Shown here: piece after piece, positions 1 to 7,553 of the stretch
Position numbering within the stretch: the first letter of the stretch is position 1
Layout of the letters: each line of letters opens with the position of its first letter
Origin: Candidatus Angelobacter sp.
GTDB lineage: Bacteria > Acidobacteriota > Terriglobia > Terriglobales > Acidobacteriaceae
Assembly: GCA_025462835.1 (NCBI GenBank)
Contig: JAOAPH010000097.1
Span: forward strand, 1-34,310
Direction: 5' to 3'
DNA length: 34,310 nucleotides
Position numbers and translations under genes: made by a program
Notes under the pieces: generated by a model
The model's database searches: none
Told to the model about the DNA's origin: nothing
Seen by the model: the letters and a program-made list of their open reading frames with translations, nothing else

Positions 1-311
1 GTGTTCCCGCACGAGGTGGGAACCGGGCCGAGGCACTGCTTCTCGACCTTGTCCGTACCGGGATTGAAAACGACTTCGAACGCGTTGTCTTTACTCAATT
101 CCCAGAATTACGTGACATAAAGCGTGCATTAGAACGCGAAGGATCGAGTTATTCTTCGCTCTCCGGCTCGGGATCGACGATGTATGGATTTTTCGGGTCT
201 GAGGCGGAAGCGTCGAAAGCAGCCGCGAAGCTGAATGCGAAAGGCCTTCCGACACTGGTGAGTAAGACGTTGTCACGGGAAGAATACTGGAAGCAAGTTT
301 CTAGTTCCTAG
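1..311 (+). CDS. ispE: 4-diphosphocytidyl-2-C-methyl-D-erythritol kinase, C-terminal part
   Basis: The gene is open at the left edge; the reading frame is read from base 3 and ends at TAG 309-311. IspE is the ATP-dependent GHMP kinase of the MEP isoprenoid pathway. The visible 102 residues contain the C-terminal GHMP signature: an acidic NDFE motif, a VVFTQFPEL segment corresponding to the usual VFP.L stretch, and SLSGSGSTMYGFF, which matches the conserved MSGSGPTVFG loop. The last few residues (VSSS) and the stop codon lie inside a heptamer repeat starting at 297, so the original C-terminus may have been slightly different. Placement before a tRNA-Gln and prs fits the common ispE-tRNA-prs-rplY-pth order. 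The family call is firm; the N-terminal half is not visible. Confidence 0.9.
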   Translation, partial: VPARGGNRAEALLLDLVRTGIENDFERVVFTQFPELRDIKRALEREGSSYSSLSGSGSTMYGFFGSEAEASKAAAKLNAKGLPTLVSKTLSREEYWKQVSSS

Positions 312-383
312 TTTCTGGTTTCTAGTTCGGACGCGATCAGGCTTTTCGAGAAACTAGGAACGAGAAACGAGAAACCAGGAACC
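297..383. repeat. Inverted array of 7-bp repeats (GTTYCTR)
   Basis: The left arm (297-328) is built from heptamers GTTTCTA, GTTCCTA, GTTTCTG, GTTTCTA. The right arm (350-383) is the same kind of array on the opposite strand. The arms could fold into a long imperfect hairpin. The left arm overlaps the ispE 3' end and supplies its TAG stop. The right arm ends 6 bases before the tRNA. There is no T-tract, so it is not a classical terminator. A related GC-phased heptamer run occurs at 16572-16606. Confidence 0.8.
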
Positions 384-389
384 GATTCT

Positions 390-463
390 TGGGCGATCGA
401 CTAATGGTAGGTCAAGTGCCTTTGGAGCACTTTGTCTAGGTTCGAATCCTAGTCGCCCAGCCA
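390..463 (+). tRNA. tRNA-Gln (anticodon UUG)
   Basis: A full cloverleaf can be drawn by eye. The acceptor stem TGGGCGA (390-396) pairs with TCGCCCA (453-459). The anticodon arm AGTGC/GCACT encloses loop CTTTGGA, with anticodon TTG. The T arm carries GGTTCGAATCC. G460 is the discriminator and CCA (461-463) is encoded. The D arm ends in the usual GG-containing loop. The anticodon and G discriminator agree with glutamine. It sits between ispE and prs, and may be processed from a shared transcript. Confidence 0.95.
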
Positions 464-573
464 GAGATTTGTAGTGCAAAGAAGTTGTTGTTCAGAGATT
501 CGTCAGGACGGCACGGAATTTGTTCCGTCTTCAACCCAGGCTTGTAGAAAAAAAGCTCAGGAGTGGGACAATC

Positions 574-1626
574 ATGGCGACTACGGCAACTGACAAAGCG
601 CAAGTTAACCCGGGACATGGGGACGATAAGAAAGGTCAACAGCAGCATGACGCCAAGGGCGAGCGCAAGCCGCAACGTGGTCGGCATGACGAGAAGCTGA
701 AGATCCTTTGCGGCACGGCAAATGAGCCGCTGGCAGATGAGATCTGCGCGTTCCTTGGAATACCGCGCGGACAGGCTCATATAACAAGATTCGCTGACGG
801 CGAGGTTTATCTCCAGGTACTGGAGAACGTTCGAGGCGCAGACGTTTTTGTGGTGCAGCCCACCTGCAAGCCGGTGGATGAGCACTTGATGGAATTGTTG
901 CTGATGATTGACGCGCTGAAGCGCGCATCGGCAAGGCGCATTACGACGGTGATCCCGTATTTCGGATACGCCCGGCAAGACCGCAAGGACAAGCCGAGAG
1001 TGGCGATTTCGGCGAAGTTGGTGGCGGATCTGTTGACCACCGCGGGAGCGCATCGGGCACTGGTAGTGGATCTGCACGCACCGCAGATCCAAGGGTATTT
1101 CAACATTCCGGTGGACCATTTGTTCGCGTCGCCGGTGCTGGTGGATTACTTCAGGAAGATGGAACTGCCGAACCTGACGGTGGTGTCGCCGGATGCCGGC
1201 GGTGTGGAACGTGCGCGGTTTGTGGCCAAGAAGATGGATGCAGCACTGGCCATTGTGGATAAACGGCGCACCGACATAAACACGACCGAAGTGATGCATG
1301 TAATCGGAGATGTGAGCGGCAGGAATTGCCTGATCATCGATGACATCATCGACACGGCGGGGACGACGGTTAAGACGGCCGAAGCATTAAAGAGTGCAGG
1401 GGCATTAAAGGTGTTTGCGTGCGCATCGCATGCGGTGCTTTCACCTCCGGCGATCGAGCGGATCGGCAATTCGGTGCTGGAGCAGGTCGTGGTGACGAAC
1501 ACCATACCGGTGAGTGAAGAGGCGAGGAACGAGCCGAAGATCAAAGTGTTGTCGATTGCTGGGCTGATCGCACGGGCGATCCAATCGATACACGAAGAGA
1601 CATCGGTGAGCACGTTGTTCTTGTAA
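574..1626 (+). CDS. prs: Ribose-phosphate pyrophosphokinase
   Basis: This 350-residue protein makes PRPP from ribose-5-phosphate and ATP, feeding purine, pyrimidine, His and Trp synthesis. It shows the whole family pattern: GRxxDGEV-like RFADGEVYLQV, ENVRGADVFVVQ, the YFGYARQDRK loop, catalytic VDLHAPQIQGYF, DKRR in the flexible loop region, and the PRPP loop LIIDDIIDTAGTT. The ATG at 574 is chosen because AGGAG (559-563) lies 10 bases upstream; an in-frame TTG at 520 gives a poorer start. About 40 hydrophilic, charged residues precede the usual N-terminus (KLKILCGTAN), an unconserved-looking extension compared with the roughly 315-residue norm. A small perfect hairpin (ACGGAA/TTCCGT, 513-528) lies in the leader; its role is unknown. 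Confidence 0.96.
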   Translation: MATTATDKAQVNPGHGDDKKGQQQHDAKGERKPQRGRHDEKLKILCGTANEPLADEICAFLGIPRGQAHITRFADGEVYLQVLENVRGADVFVVQPTCKPVDEHLMELLLMIDALKRASARRITTVIPYFGYARQDRKDKPRVAISAKLVADLLTTAGAHRALVVDLHAPQIQGYFNIPVDHLFASPVLVDYFRKMELPNLTVVSPDAGGVERARFVAKKMDAALAIVDKRRTDINTTEVMHVIGDVSGRNCLIIDDIIDTAGTTVKTAEALKSAGALKVFACASHAVLSPPAIERIGNSVLEQVVVTNTIPVSEEARNEPKIKVLSIAGLIARAIQSIHEETSVSTLFL

Positions 1627-1673
1627 CGGCAAAGATTTTGAGTTGAAGATTTCTGTAAAGGAAACGAAGGCAA

Positions 1674-2372
1674 ATGATCTCGAATGAAGTGGTAGAAGCA
1701 CAGCAGAGAACACCGGAATCGCGAGGGAAGAACGAAGCTCGGCGCGTCCGCGTCACCGGGCAGATCCCGGCGGTAGTCTATGGCGCGAAGAAGGATTCGA
1801 TTGCAGTGACGGTGAATCCGAAACAGATCACCAAGATCCTGCATTCTGACAGCGGACACAACACCATCTTCGATCTGCAGATCGCTAATGGCGGCAAAGA
1901 AAAAGTCATGATCGTGGACTGGCAATATGACCCGATCAAGAGCAATCTGCTGCACATCGACCTGAAGCGCATCGATATGGCTAAAACCATCCGCGTGGCG
2001 GTTCCGCTGCAACTGGTTGGCGAATCCGCGGGCGTGAAGCAGCAGGGCGGAATCATGGACCAGGTGCTGCGTGAAGTGGAGATTGAGTGCCTGCCTAGTG
2101 ACATCCCGAGCCACATTGATGTGGACGTGAGCCAGTTGGTGTTCGGGCAGGTTATCCGCGTGGCCGATCTGCCGCACGGCGGCAAGTTGAAATTCCTGAC
2201 GCCGGAAGACCAGGCGATCGCGCACATCACAACGGTGAAGGAAGAAGTTGTTGCGACTCCTGAAGCGGTTGCTGCTGAAGGTGCTGCGTCGACTGAGCCG
2301 GAAGTCATTAAGAAGGGCAAGCAAGAGACTGAAGAAGGTGCTACTCCTGCTGCGCCTGCCGGCAAGAAGTAA
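1674..2372 (+). CDS. rplY: 50S ribosomal protein L25, long Ctc/TL5 form
   Basis: L25 binds 5S rRNA in the large ribosomal subunit. The 232-residue product has the N-terminal L25 beta-barrel region (SRGKNEARRVRVTG, IPAVVYG, then the HIDLKRID-like LLHIDLKRIDM segment) followed by the extra C-terminal TL5/Ctc domain (residues about 105-195). An Ala/Glu/Lys-rich tail follows. The start at ATG 1674 has a purine-rich AAAGGAAACGAAGG leader. It lies 47 bases after prs and 5 bases before pth, the usual prs-ctc-pth order seen in many bacteria. The call is firm; only the low-complexity tail is variable. Confidence 0.95.
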   Translation: MISNEVVEAQQRTPESRGKNEARRVRVTGQIPAVVYGAKKDSIAVTVNPKQITKILHSDSGHNTIFDLQIANGGKEKVMIVDWQYDPIKSNLLHIDLKRIDMAKTIRVAVPLQLVGESAGVKQQGGIMDQVLREVEIECLPSDIPSHIDVDVSQLVFGQVIRVADLPHGGKLKFLTPEDQAIAHITTVKEEVVATPEAVAAEGAASTEPEVIKKGKQETEEGATPAAPAGKK

Positions 2373-2377
2373 GCCGC

Positions 2378-2971
2378 GTGAAGCTGATTGTCGGGTTGGG
2401 CAATCCGGGAATCGAGTACCAGTTTACGCCGCATAACATGGGCTATCTGGCAATCGAGCGGATCGCCGAGCGGTGCAAGGTGCAAGTCACGAACCGGCAC
2501 TGTAAGGCGCTAACGGCTAAGGCGGTGATCGAGAACGAGCCGGTTTTGCTGGCGAAGCCTGAAACGTTCATGAACCTGAGCGGGATGTCCGTGAGGGAAT
2601 TATGGGCGAAGTACGGCGAAGCGAATGAGTTGAGCGTTAACCGGGACCTGATCGTGATCTACGACGAACTGGATTTTCCTCTAGGCACAATAAAAGTGCA
2701 GGAGCGAGGCAGTTCGGCGGGCCATAACGGGATGGAGTCGGTGATCGGTGCGCTGGGCACGCAAGAGTTCTTGCGGATCCGGATGGGAATCGGGCCAGAC
2801 CATCCGGTGAGTGACGGAGCGCGATATGTGCTCTCGCCGTGGAAGAAAAAGGAATTATCGGTAGTGGACGAGATGTTGGACCGCACGGCCGATGCGGTGG
2901 AAGTGATCTTGAAAGAAGGCGTGGCCGCGGCGATGAACAAGTTCAATCGCAAAGCGGAGAGCGCGAAGTAG
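2378..2971 (+). CDS. pth: Peptidyl-tRNA hydrolase
   Basis: Pth cleaves the ester bond of peptidyl-tRNAs dropped from ribosomes and recycles the tRNA. The 197-residue protein starts at GTG 2378, 5 bases after the rplY stop. It has every catalytic landmark: IVGLGNPG at residues 4-11, the TPHNMG loop with catalytic His19, KPETFMNLSG with the substrate-binding Asn, the IYDELDFPLG aspartate, and the GSSAGHNGMESV loop. Length agrees with the family. The very short gap from rplY implies cotranscription and probably coupled translation, with AAGAAGTAAG at the end of rplY acting as a weak ribosome site. Confidence 0.96.
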   Translation: MKLIVGLGNPGIEYQFTPHNMGYLAIERIAERCKVQVTNRHCKALTAKAVIENEPVLLAKPETFMNLSGMSVRELWAKYGEANELSVNRDLIVIYDELDFPLGTIKVQERGSSAGHNGMESVIGALGTQEFLRIRMGIGPDHPVSDGARYVLSPWKKKELSVVDEMLDRTADAVEVILKEGVAAAMNKFNRKAESAK

Positions 2972-2992
2972 ATTAGAGATTTGGAGAACACA

Positions 2993-3427
2993 ATGCAACG
3001 TATATACGAAGTTATGTTTATCGTTCGTCCGGACATGACGGATGAAGATCTGGACAAGCTGGTATCGAACCTGGAATCGAATGCCACTACCGCGGGCGCG
3101 AAAGTAAAGAACTCCGAGCGCATGGGCAAGCGTCGTCTGGCTTACATGGTCCGCAATTTCAACGATGGTATTTACATCCTCATGACGCTGGAAGCGGATG
3201 GACCAGCCATTCACGAAGTGGAGCGTCGTCTGCGAGTCAGCGAGCCGGTGATCAAGTTCATCACTGTCCGCGTGGATGAGATCCAGAAGCGCGCGGAGAA
3301 GATCCAGAAGCTTCGCGCCAGCAAGGTGAAGCGCAGCGCAATCCCGACTCCAGCGCCGGAAGCTCCGGCACCATTGCCAGTTGCGGAAGCGGCGGCTGGG
3401 GAAGCGGCTCCGGAAGCATCGGCATAG
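2993..3427 (+). CDS. rpsF: 30S ribosomal protein S6
   Basis: S6 sits on the 30S platform and binds with S18. The 144-residue product begins RIYEVMFIVRPDM and contains the family core (KRRLAYMVRNFNDGIYILMTLEADG, then RVSEPVIKFITVRVDE). ATG 2993 is preferred over the in-frame TTG at 2981 because GGAG (2983-2986) then becomes the ribosome-binding site. The last 35 residues are a Pro/Ala/Glu-rich tail beyond the usual end, a common type of extension. It heads the rpsF-rpsR-rplI block, here interrupted by palindromic repeats in both gaps. Confidence 0.95.
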   Translation: MQRIYEVMFIVRPDMTDEDLDKLVSNLESNATTAGAKVKNSERMGKRRLAYMVRNFNDGIYILMTLEADGPAIHEVERRLRVSEPVIKFITVRVDEIQKRAEKIQKLRASKVKRSAIPTPAPEAPAPLPVAEAAAGEAAPEASA

Positions 3428-3451
3428 CTTTGTGGTTTTGCGGGCTGATGA

Positions 3452-3486
3452 TCCCACCTGTGACTTCGTCACAGATGGGGCACCCG
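3452..3486. repeat. Palindromic repeat, family A copy 1
   Basis: CCCACCTGTGAC (3453-3464), loop TTC, and GTCACAGATGGG (3468-3479) form a 12-bp stem with one mismatch, followed by GCACCCG. A second copy at 12546-12580 has an A-T pair of this stem changed to G-C on both sides. A third, related copy at 16615-16650 shares only the outer part. This copy lies between rpsF and rpsR. Confidence 0.85.
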
Positions 3487-3534
3487 TACGAGACAAATTT
3501 TAGAAAAGACTGAATTGGAAATAGAGAGGGAATT

Positions 3535-3909
3535 ATGGCTGATGAAGTAAAGCCGGCAACAACAGCAAGCACGGGCGGATCGACCGGTGGCGGATATCAA
3601 CGTCGTGAAGGCGGACCGCGTCCACAGGGTGGACGTCCACAAGGCGGGCCTGGCGGTGGTCGCGAAGGCGGCGGTCGTGAAAGTGGCCGCAAGTTCTTCC
3701 GCCGCAAGAAGGTCTGCAAGTTCTGCGTGGAGAAGATCGACTCGATCAATTACAAAGACGTTCGCCTGCTCGGACAATTCGTTGCCGAAAAGGGCAAGAT
3801 CGTTCCGCGCCGCTTGACCGGTGTATGCACGCCGCACCAGCGCCGCGTCTCGGCAGCAATCAAGCAGGCTCGTAATATCGCGCTGCTGCCGTTCGCATCA
3901 CGCGGATAG
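3535..3909 (+). CDS. rpsR: 30S ribosomal protein S18
   Basis: S18 pairs with S6 on the small-subunit platform. The S18 core covers residues 51-124 ([53 protein letters not shown]). Residues 13-51 are a Gly/Arg-rich, probably disordered extension absent from most S18 proteins. Cys61, Cys64, Cys98 and His101 form a CxxC/CxxH set, as expected for the zinc-binding-type form; E. coli S18 lacks most of these residues. ATG 3535 follows GAGAGGGAA. The call is firm, while metal binding is inferred from the residues only. Confidence 0.95.
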   Translation: MADEVKPATTASTGGSTGGGYQRREGGPRPQGGRPQGGPGGGREGGGRESGRKFFRRKKVCKFCVEKIDSINYKDVRLLGQFVAEKGKIVPRRLTGVCTPHQRRVSAAIKQARNIALLPFASRG

Positions 3910-3918
3910 TAGTTACTT

Positions 3919-4019
3919 CACAGCCGAGGGCGGCTGTGCCAGATTTCCGGGAGCGCTTGGGGCGTTCCCTCACAGCCGAGGGCTCTTCGGCTTCGCTCAG
4001 GGCGGGCTGAAGAACTGTG
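3919..4019. repeat. CACAGCCGAGGG palindrome, two copies
   Basis: The first copy is a perfect hairpin, CACAGCCG (3919-3926), loop AGGG, CGGCTGTG (3931-3938), followed by CCA. The second begins with the same CACAGCCGAGGGC at 3971 and closes with CTGTGCCA at 4015-4022, with a longer interior that contains nested GGCTTCGCTC-type bases. Both fill the rpsR-rplI gap. No T-tract follows, so transcription probably reads through into rplI. Confidence 0.75.
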
Positions 4020-4047
4020 CCACACATTCAAAGACGGAGTTCTGAAA

Positions 4048-4500
4048 ATGGATGTCATTCTGAAAGAAGATGTAGCAACGCTTGGCTCGCGCGGTGACGT
4101 GGTAAAAGTCGCCGAGGGCTACGGGCGCAATTTCCTGCTGCCGCGCAAGCTAGCGATCGAGGCCACTAAGGCCAATCGCGCGGTTATCGAGCAAATGAAG
4201 AATGCGGCTGTCCGCCGCACTGCTTCAGAAAAGGGCGATGCCGAAGTGTTGGCGAAGCAGTTCGACGGCGTGAGCGTGGAGTTCACGCGCAAGGTCGGCG
4301 AAAAAGACCACCTGTTTGGTTCGGTCACTTCATCGGACATCGCCGAGGCGCTGGCGAAGAAGGGCTTCGACGTGGATCGTCGCAAGATCCAGCTGGATGA
4401 ACCGCTGAAGAGCCTGGGAGAGTTCGATGTGCCGATCCGGCTGCATCGCGACGTGACTGCGCGGTTCAAGGTTGTTGTCAGCAAAGAAGCCGGCGAATAA
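4048..4500 (+). CDS. rplI: 50S ribosomal protein L9
   Basis: L9 binds 23S rRNA near the base of the L1 stalk and stabilises frame maintenance. The 150-residue product has the N-terminal RNA-binding domain (DVILKEDVATLGSRGDVVKVAEGYGRN split over residues 2-28, then LLPRKLAIEAT), a charged connecting helix, and the C-terminal domain (LFGSVTSSDIAEAL, IQLDEPLKSLGEFDVPIRLH). Length is standard. ATG 4048 has CGGAG upstream. It is the last gene of the S6/S18/L9 group and is followed 52 bases later by an intrinsic terminator. Confidence 0.96.
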   Translation: MDVILKEDVATLGSRGDVVKVAEGYGRNFLLPRKLAIEATKANRAVIEQMKNAAVRRTASEKGDAEVLAKQFDGVSVEFTRKVGEKDHLFGSVTSSDIAEALAKKGFDVDRRKIQLDEPLKSLGEFDVPIRLHRDVTARFKVVVSKEAGE

Positions 4501-4552
4501 GTCAAAGGCTTAACCGCGGATCAAAGAAGGATAAAGGCGGATTTTGTTTGAG

Positions 4553-4594
4553 ACTGCACTGACATTTTGAAGATGTCAGTGCAGTTCTTTTTTT
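4553..4594 (+). terminator. Rho-independent terminator after rplI
   Basis: ACTGCACTGACAT (4553-4565) pairs perfectly with ATGTCAGTGCAGT (4573-4585), giving a 13-bp stem with a 7-base loop. It is followed by TCTTTTTTT (4586-4594). This should end the ribosomal-protein transcript. Confidence 0.93.
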
Positions 4595-4698
4595 GGGACG
4601 CACTAACCTGCCATGGACTTCTTCAGCTGCGAATCACAGCTGTTCACGGCGAGACCTTCCAGCCGCACGTCCATAGACTCACAGAGCCTAAAAGTGTA

Positions 4699-4727
4699 TT
4701 GGACAACCTGCCTTTTTTCGCGATAGT
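4699..4727 (+). promoter_or_regulatory. Possible sigma-70-type promoter for the glycosyltransferase operon
   Basis: TTGGAC (4699-4704) and GATAGT (4722-4727) are separated by 17 bases, about 37 bases before the ATG at 4765. Neither box is a strong match. The 170-base region 4595-4764 between terminator and gene otherwise shows only a weak nested hairpin (4613-4674). Confidence 0.35.
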
Positions 4728-4764
4728 GTGAGCAAAACCTTTAACGCCGCCTCTCTACGGAAAA

Positions 4765-5952
4765 ATGATGGCCGTGCCCCAACCCGCGCTCACTGACCCG
4801 CTTGAACAACTCGAGCTATCGGTCGTGCTGCCATGTCTGGACGAAGCAGAGACAATCACGGCGTGCGTAAACAAAGCCCTTCAAACCCTGAAAGAGAACG
4901 GGATCCTGGGCGAGGTGATTGTCGCCGACAATGGCAGCACAGACGAATCGCACGGATTGGCAAGGACTGCAGGAGCGAAGGTAGTCATCATCGGCGTGCG
5001 CGGATATGGAGCGGCTGTGAAGGCCGGGGTCTCGGCTGCCCGGGGCAAATATGTGGTGATGGCCGACGCTGACGACAGCTACGACTTCAGCCATATTCCG
5101 CGATTTCTGGATGAGCTCAGGAAAGGTTCTGACCTGGTGGTTGGGAACCGATTCAAGGGAGGAATCGCGTCCGACGCAATGCCGCCTTTGCATCGCTATC
5201 TCGGAAATCCTGTGCTGTCATTGGTCGGCAGGCTGCTTTTTAAGAGTCCGTGCGGAGACTTTCATTGCGGAATGCGCGGATTCACTAGAGAAGGTTTCGA
5301 AAAACTGCAACTACGCACCACCGGAATGGAATTTGCCAGCGAGATGATCGTGAAAGCTTCATTTGCCGGGCTGACGATCACAGAGGTGCCCACAACGTTG
5401 TCTCCCGATGGCAGGAGCCGGCGTTCTCACTTGCGTACATGGAGAGACGGATGGCGCCATCTGAGATTCCTGTTCCTGTATTGCCCAAGATGGTTGTTTC
5501 TCTATCCGGGGCTGCTGTTGATGATCTTAGGGTTGGGCGCCGGCGCCCTGCTTCTGCCCTCTGCAAGGACAATAGGTCAAATCACGTTTGATGTGCACAC
5601 GCTGTTGTACGCGGCGATGTGTGTTCTGCTCGGTTTCCAAGCGGTGACATTCGCAATTTTTACGAAAGTGTTTGCCATCACCGAAGGACTACTTCCTCCC
5701 GATGAGCGCCTCAACAGGCTGTTCAAGTACATAAACCTTGAAGTAGGGCTGGCCGTTGGAGCGCTGCTGGTAGTCGCAGGAACGGGGTTGACGTTTCACC
5801 AGCTCGATTTCTGGAGCTCAAGACATTTTGGGCCGTTGAATCCCAGCGAGGTCTTAAGAGCTGTGATCCCGGCGGTGCTGTCGATAACGCTTGGCGTTCA
5901 AGTGATCTTTAACAGCTTCTTCCTTAGCGTTCTGGGATTATCGCGGGTATGA
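4765..5952 (+). CDS. Family 2 glycosyltransferase, membrane-anchored, DPM/GtrB-like
   Basis: The 395-residue protein probably moves a sugar from a nucleotide donor to a polyprenyl phosphate at the cytoplasmic side of the membrane. Residues 17-230 form a GT2 domain: LSVVLPCLDEAETI, VIVADNGSTDES, RGYGAAVKAGVSAARG and the metal-binding Asp cluster ADADDSYDF (Asp101, Asp103, Asp104). An RNL/RSFGS-like region and a double-Arg stretch (GRSRRSHLRTWRDGWRHL) lead into the membrane. About four transmembrane segments follow (roughly 235-265, 278-304, 323-344, 367-393), as in GtrB-like polyprenyl-phosphate glycosyltransferases. The start uses the first of two adjacent ATGs. The following methyltransferase overlaps it by 4 bases. 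The donor and acceptor cannot be told from sequence. Confidence 0.85.
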   Translation: MMAVPQPALTDPLEQLELSVVLPCLDEAETITACVNKALQTLKENGILGEVIVADNGSTDESHGLARTAGAKVVIIGVRGYGAAVKAGVSAARGKYVVMADADDSYDFSHIPRFLDELRKGSDLVVGNRFKGGIASDAMPPLHRYLGNPVLSLVGRLLFKSPCGDFHCGMRGFTREGFEKLQLRTTGMEFASEMIVKASFAGLTITEVPTTLSPDGRSRRSHLRTWRDGWRHLRFLFLYCPRWLFLYPGLLLMILGLGAGALLLPSARTIGQITFDVHTLLYAAMCVLLGFQAVTFAIFTKVFAITEGLLPPDERLNRLFKYINLEVGLAVGALLVVAGTGLTFHQLDFWSSRHFGPLNPSEVLRAVIPAVLSITLGVQVIFNSFFLSVLGLSRV

Positions 5953-6644
5953 AGGCTGAGAAATTCGATGAGTTCGCGAGTAATTATGCCGTTGAGTGCA
6001 ATCGAGCGCTCACCATTACCGGCGAATCGAGCGAATTCTATGCGGCCGGTCGCATCTCATGGGTGGAGAAAGCATTGCGGCGAATCGGCGAGACGAAACC
6101 CCGCCGGATCCTCGACTTTGGTTGCGGCATGGGTGCTTCGGCACCGCTTTTCGAGAAGTATTTTGATGTGGAATCCTATGTGGGCGTGGATGTCTCGAAC
6201 CCAAGTCTCTCTCTTGCGGAAAAGAGCTTTGGGAAAAGCGGTCGAACATTTCGCAACATCAATGATTACAAGCTCGTCGGAGAAGTCGATCTAGCCTATT
6301 GCAATGGGGTTTTTCATCACATCCCACCAAGTGAAAGGCCGAGCCCACTGAAATGTGTGATGGAGGCCTTGCGTCCAGGAGGAGTCTTTGCCTTCTGGGA
6401 GAACAATCCCTGGAACCCGGGGACGCGGTATGTAATGGCAAATTGCGTATTCGATGGAGATGCTGAAACTATCTCCTCGGGAGCCGCTGCGCAGCTGCTG
6501 CGCGAGGCGGGATTTCAAGTCCTTTTTACTGACTTTCTATTTGTTTTTCCCAAGGCGTTCTCATTTTTGCGCCCTCTGGAGGCCCGAATCTCAAAGCTTC
6601 CGATCGGAGCACAGTATTTGGTCCTGGGCAGGAAACCCGAGTAG
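5949..6644 (+). CDS. Class I SAM-dependent methyltransferase
   Basis: The ATGA overlap with the glycosyltransferase stop shows coupled translation. The 231-residue protein has SAM motif I ILDFGCGMG (residues 54-62), the acidic end of strand 2 in GVDVSNPSL (Asp81), and motif IV-like VDLAYCNGVFHHIPPSER. ALRPGGVFAFWENNPW follows in the post-motif position. This is the Methyltransf_11/25 type of pattern. The substrate is unknown. Linkage to a polyprenyl-type glycosyltransferase suggests a lipid, sugar or surface-glycan substrate, but that is context inference only. No transmembrane segment or signal peptide is seen. Confidence 0.8.
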   Translation: MKAEKFDEFASNYAVECNRALTITGESSEFYAAGRISWVEKALRRIGETKPRRILDFGCGMGASAPLFEKYFDVESYVGVDVSNPSLSLAEKSFGKSGRTFRNINDYKLVGEVDLAYCNGVFHHIPPSERPSPLKCVMEALRPGGVFAFWENNPWNPGTRYVMANCVFDGDAETISSGAAAQLLREAGFQVLFTDFLFVFPKAFSFLRPLEARISKLPIGAQYLVLGRKPE

Positions 6645-6783
6645 AACCTGCATTTCCGGTGATTGCGGTGGCTCGCAGCTGACCAGACCACCCCTAGCAA
6701 TTCCCCTGCCACAGCTATAATTAGCTGCTTACGAAAGCCTGCCTGCCACGTCTATTCCTTGGAGCAAGTATAAGGAAACAAAC

Positions 6784-7479
6784 GTGAAGTCAATCGCAGA
6801 GAGCTTAAGCGTTACGGCGTTCGGCTCGGCGGCAGGCACAAAGGTAAGCGGTCAAAACTCACAGCCCCAAGTTGGGGCAGGCATGGCAAGCACGATTTCG
6901 ACACGCGTAGATGATACCGATCTGATACGCCAAGCTCAGCGTGGTGACCGCGCTGCGTTTGAAGCCCTCGTGCGGCAGTACGACCAAGCGGTGTTGAAGC
7001 TGGCCTTTCACCTCACCCGCTCCGAGCAAGATGCGCAGGACATTTATCAGGAAGCTTTCCTGAAGGCGTATCGTCACGTCGGCAATTTCCGTTTTGAGTG
7101 TTCGTTTTATACGTGGATCTACCGTATCGTCACGAATCTTTGCCTGGACCATCTGCGAAGAAAGCAGACTCGCAAGGAGGATTCGCCGGTGTCGGTGGAT
7201 TCGAGCGGCGAGGAATACGACTTGCTTAGCAATGTCGCGGATGAGCGATCGGGAGCGAGTCCGGAACGTGATCTGATGCGGCGGGAATTAGGAAAGCGGA
7301 TCGGGCTGGCGCTGAACAAGCTTACGCCGCGGGAGCGGATGGTCTTTGAACTCAAACATTATCAAGGGCTGAAGCTAAGGACGATCGGCGAGATGTTGAA
7401 CACGACGGAAGAGACGGCAAAGAACACGCTCTTTCGCGCAACGCAGAAGTTGCGGCTGACGTTGGCTCCGATGAGATAG
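6784..7479 (+). CDS. ECF-type RNA polymerase sigma factor (RpoE-like)
   Basis: The 231-residue protein starts at GTG 6784, 7 bases after AAGGAAA; an internal ATG at residue 34 is a possible alternative that would remove a poorly conserved leader. Sigma region 2 covers about residues 45-125 (DRAAFEALVRQYDQAVLKLA, SEQDAQDIYQEAFLKAY, FYTWIYRIVTNLCLDHLRR). Region 4 covers about 178-227 (LNKLTPRERMVFELKH, LRTIGEMLNTTEETAKNTL). It should direct RNA polymerase to a stress regulon. The next gene encodes a membrane zinc-finger anti-sigma, so activity is probably set by its release. The gap between the two is occupied by GC-rich hairpins. No autoregulatory promoter could be assigned with confidence; a TATAAT (6716-6721) lacks a matching -35 box. 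Confidence 0.93.
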   Translation: MKSIAESLSVTAFGSAAGTKVSGQNSQPQVGAGMASTISTRVDDTDLIRQAQRGDRAAFEALVRQYDQAVLKLAFHLTRSEQDAQDIYQEAFLKAYRHVGNFRFECSFYTWIYRIVTNLCLDHLRRKQTRKEDSPVSVDSSGEEYDLLSNVADERSGASPERDLMRRELGKRIGLALNKLTPRERMVFELKHYQGLKLRTIGEMLNTTEETAKNTLFRATQKLRLTLAPMR

Positions 7480-7511
7480 GGACGGCAGGACGTTGGCAGT
7501 ACATGGTACGG

Positions 7512-7553
7512 ACGGCGGCAAGATGCCGCCGTGACAGCCGGCGGGACGCCGGC
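7512..7553. repeat. Two perfect GC-rich hairpins between sigma and anti-sigma genes
   Basis: ACGGCGGCA (7512-7520), AGA, TGCCGCCGT (7524-7532) form a perfect 9-bp stem. GCCGGCG (7537-7543), GGA, CGCCGGC (7547-7553) form a perfect 7-bp stem. GTACATG recurs three times around them (about 7499, 7556 and 7572). There is no T-tract. They may be mobile palindromes, or may dampen expression of the downstream gene. Confidence 0.8.

Noticed and set aside
297-383. Reading the repeat as an intrinsic terminator of ispE
   Set aside because: The arms are AT-mixed and imperfect and there is no T-run after the right arm.
436-1299. Long minus-strand open frame opposite prs
   Set aside because: It has no recognisable motif and mirrors the strongly supported prs coding strand. 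Overlap of a whole conserved gene makes it a shadow.
1146-2324. Long minus-strand open frame opposite prs and rplY
   Set aside because: It spans two well-supported genes and an intergenic gap, with no family motif and no ribosome site.
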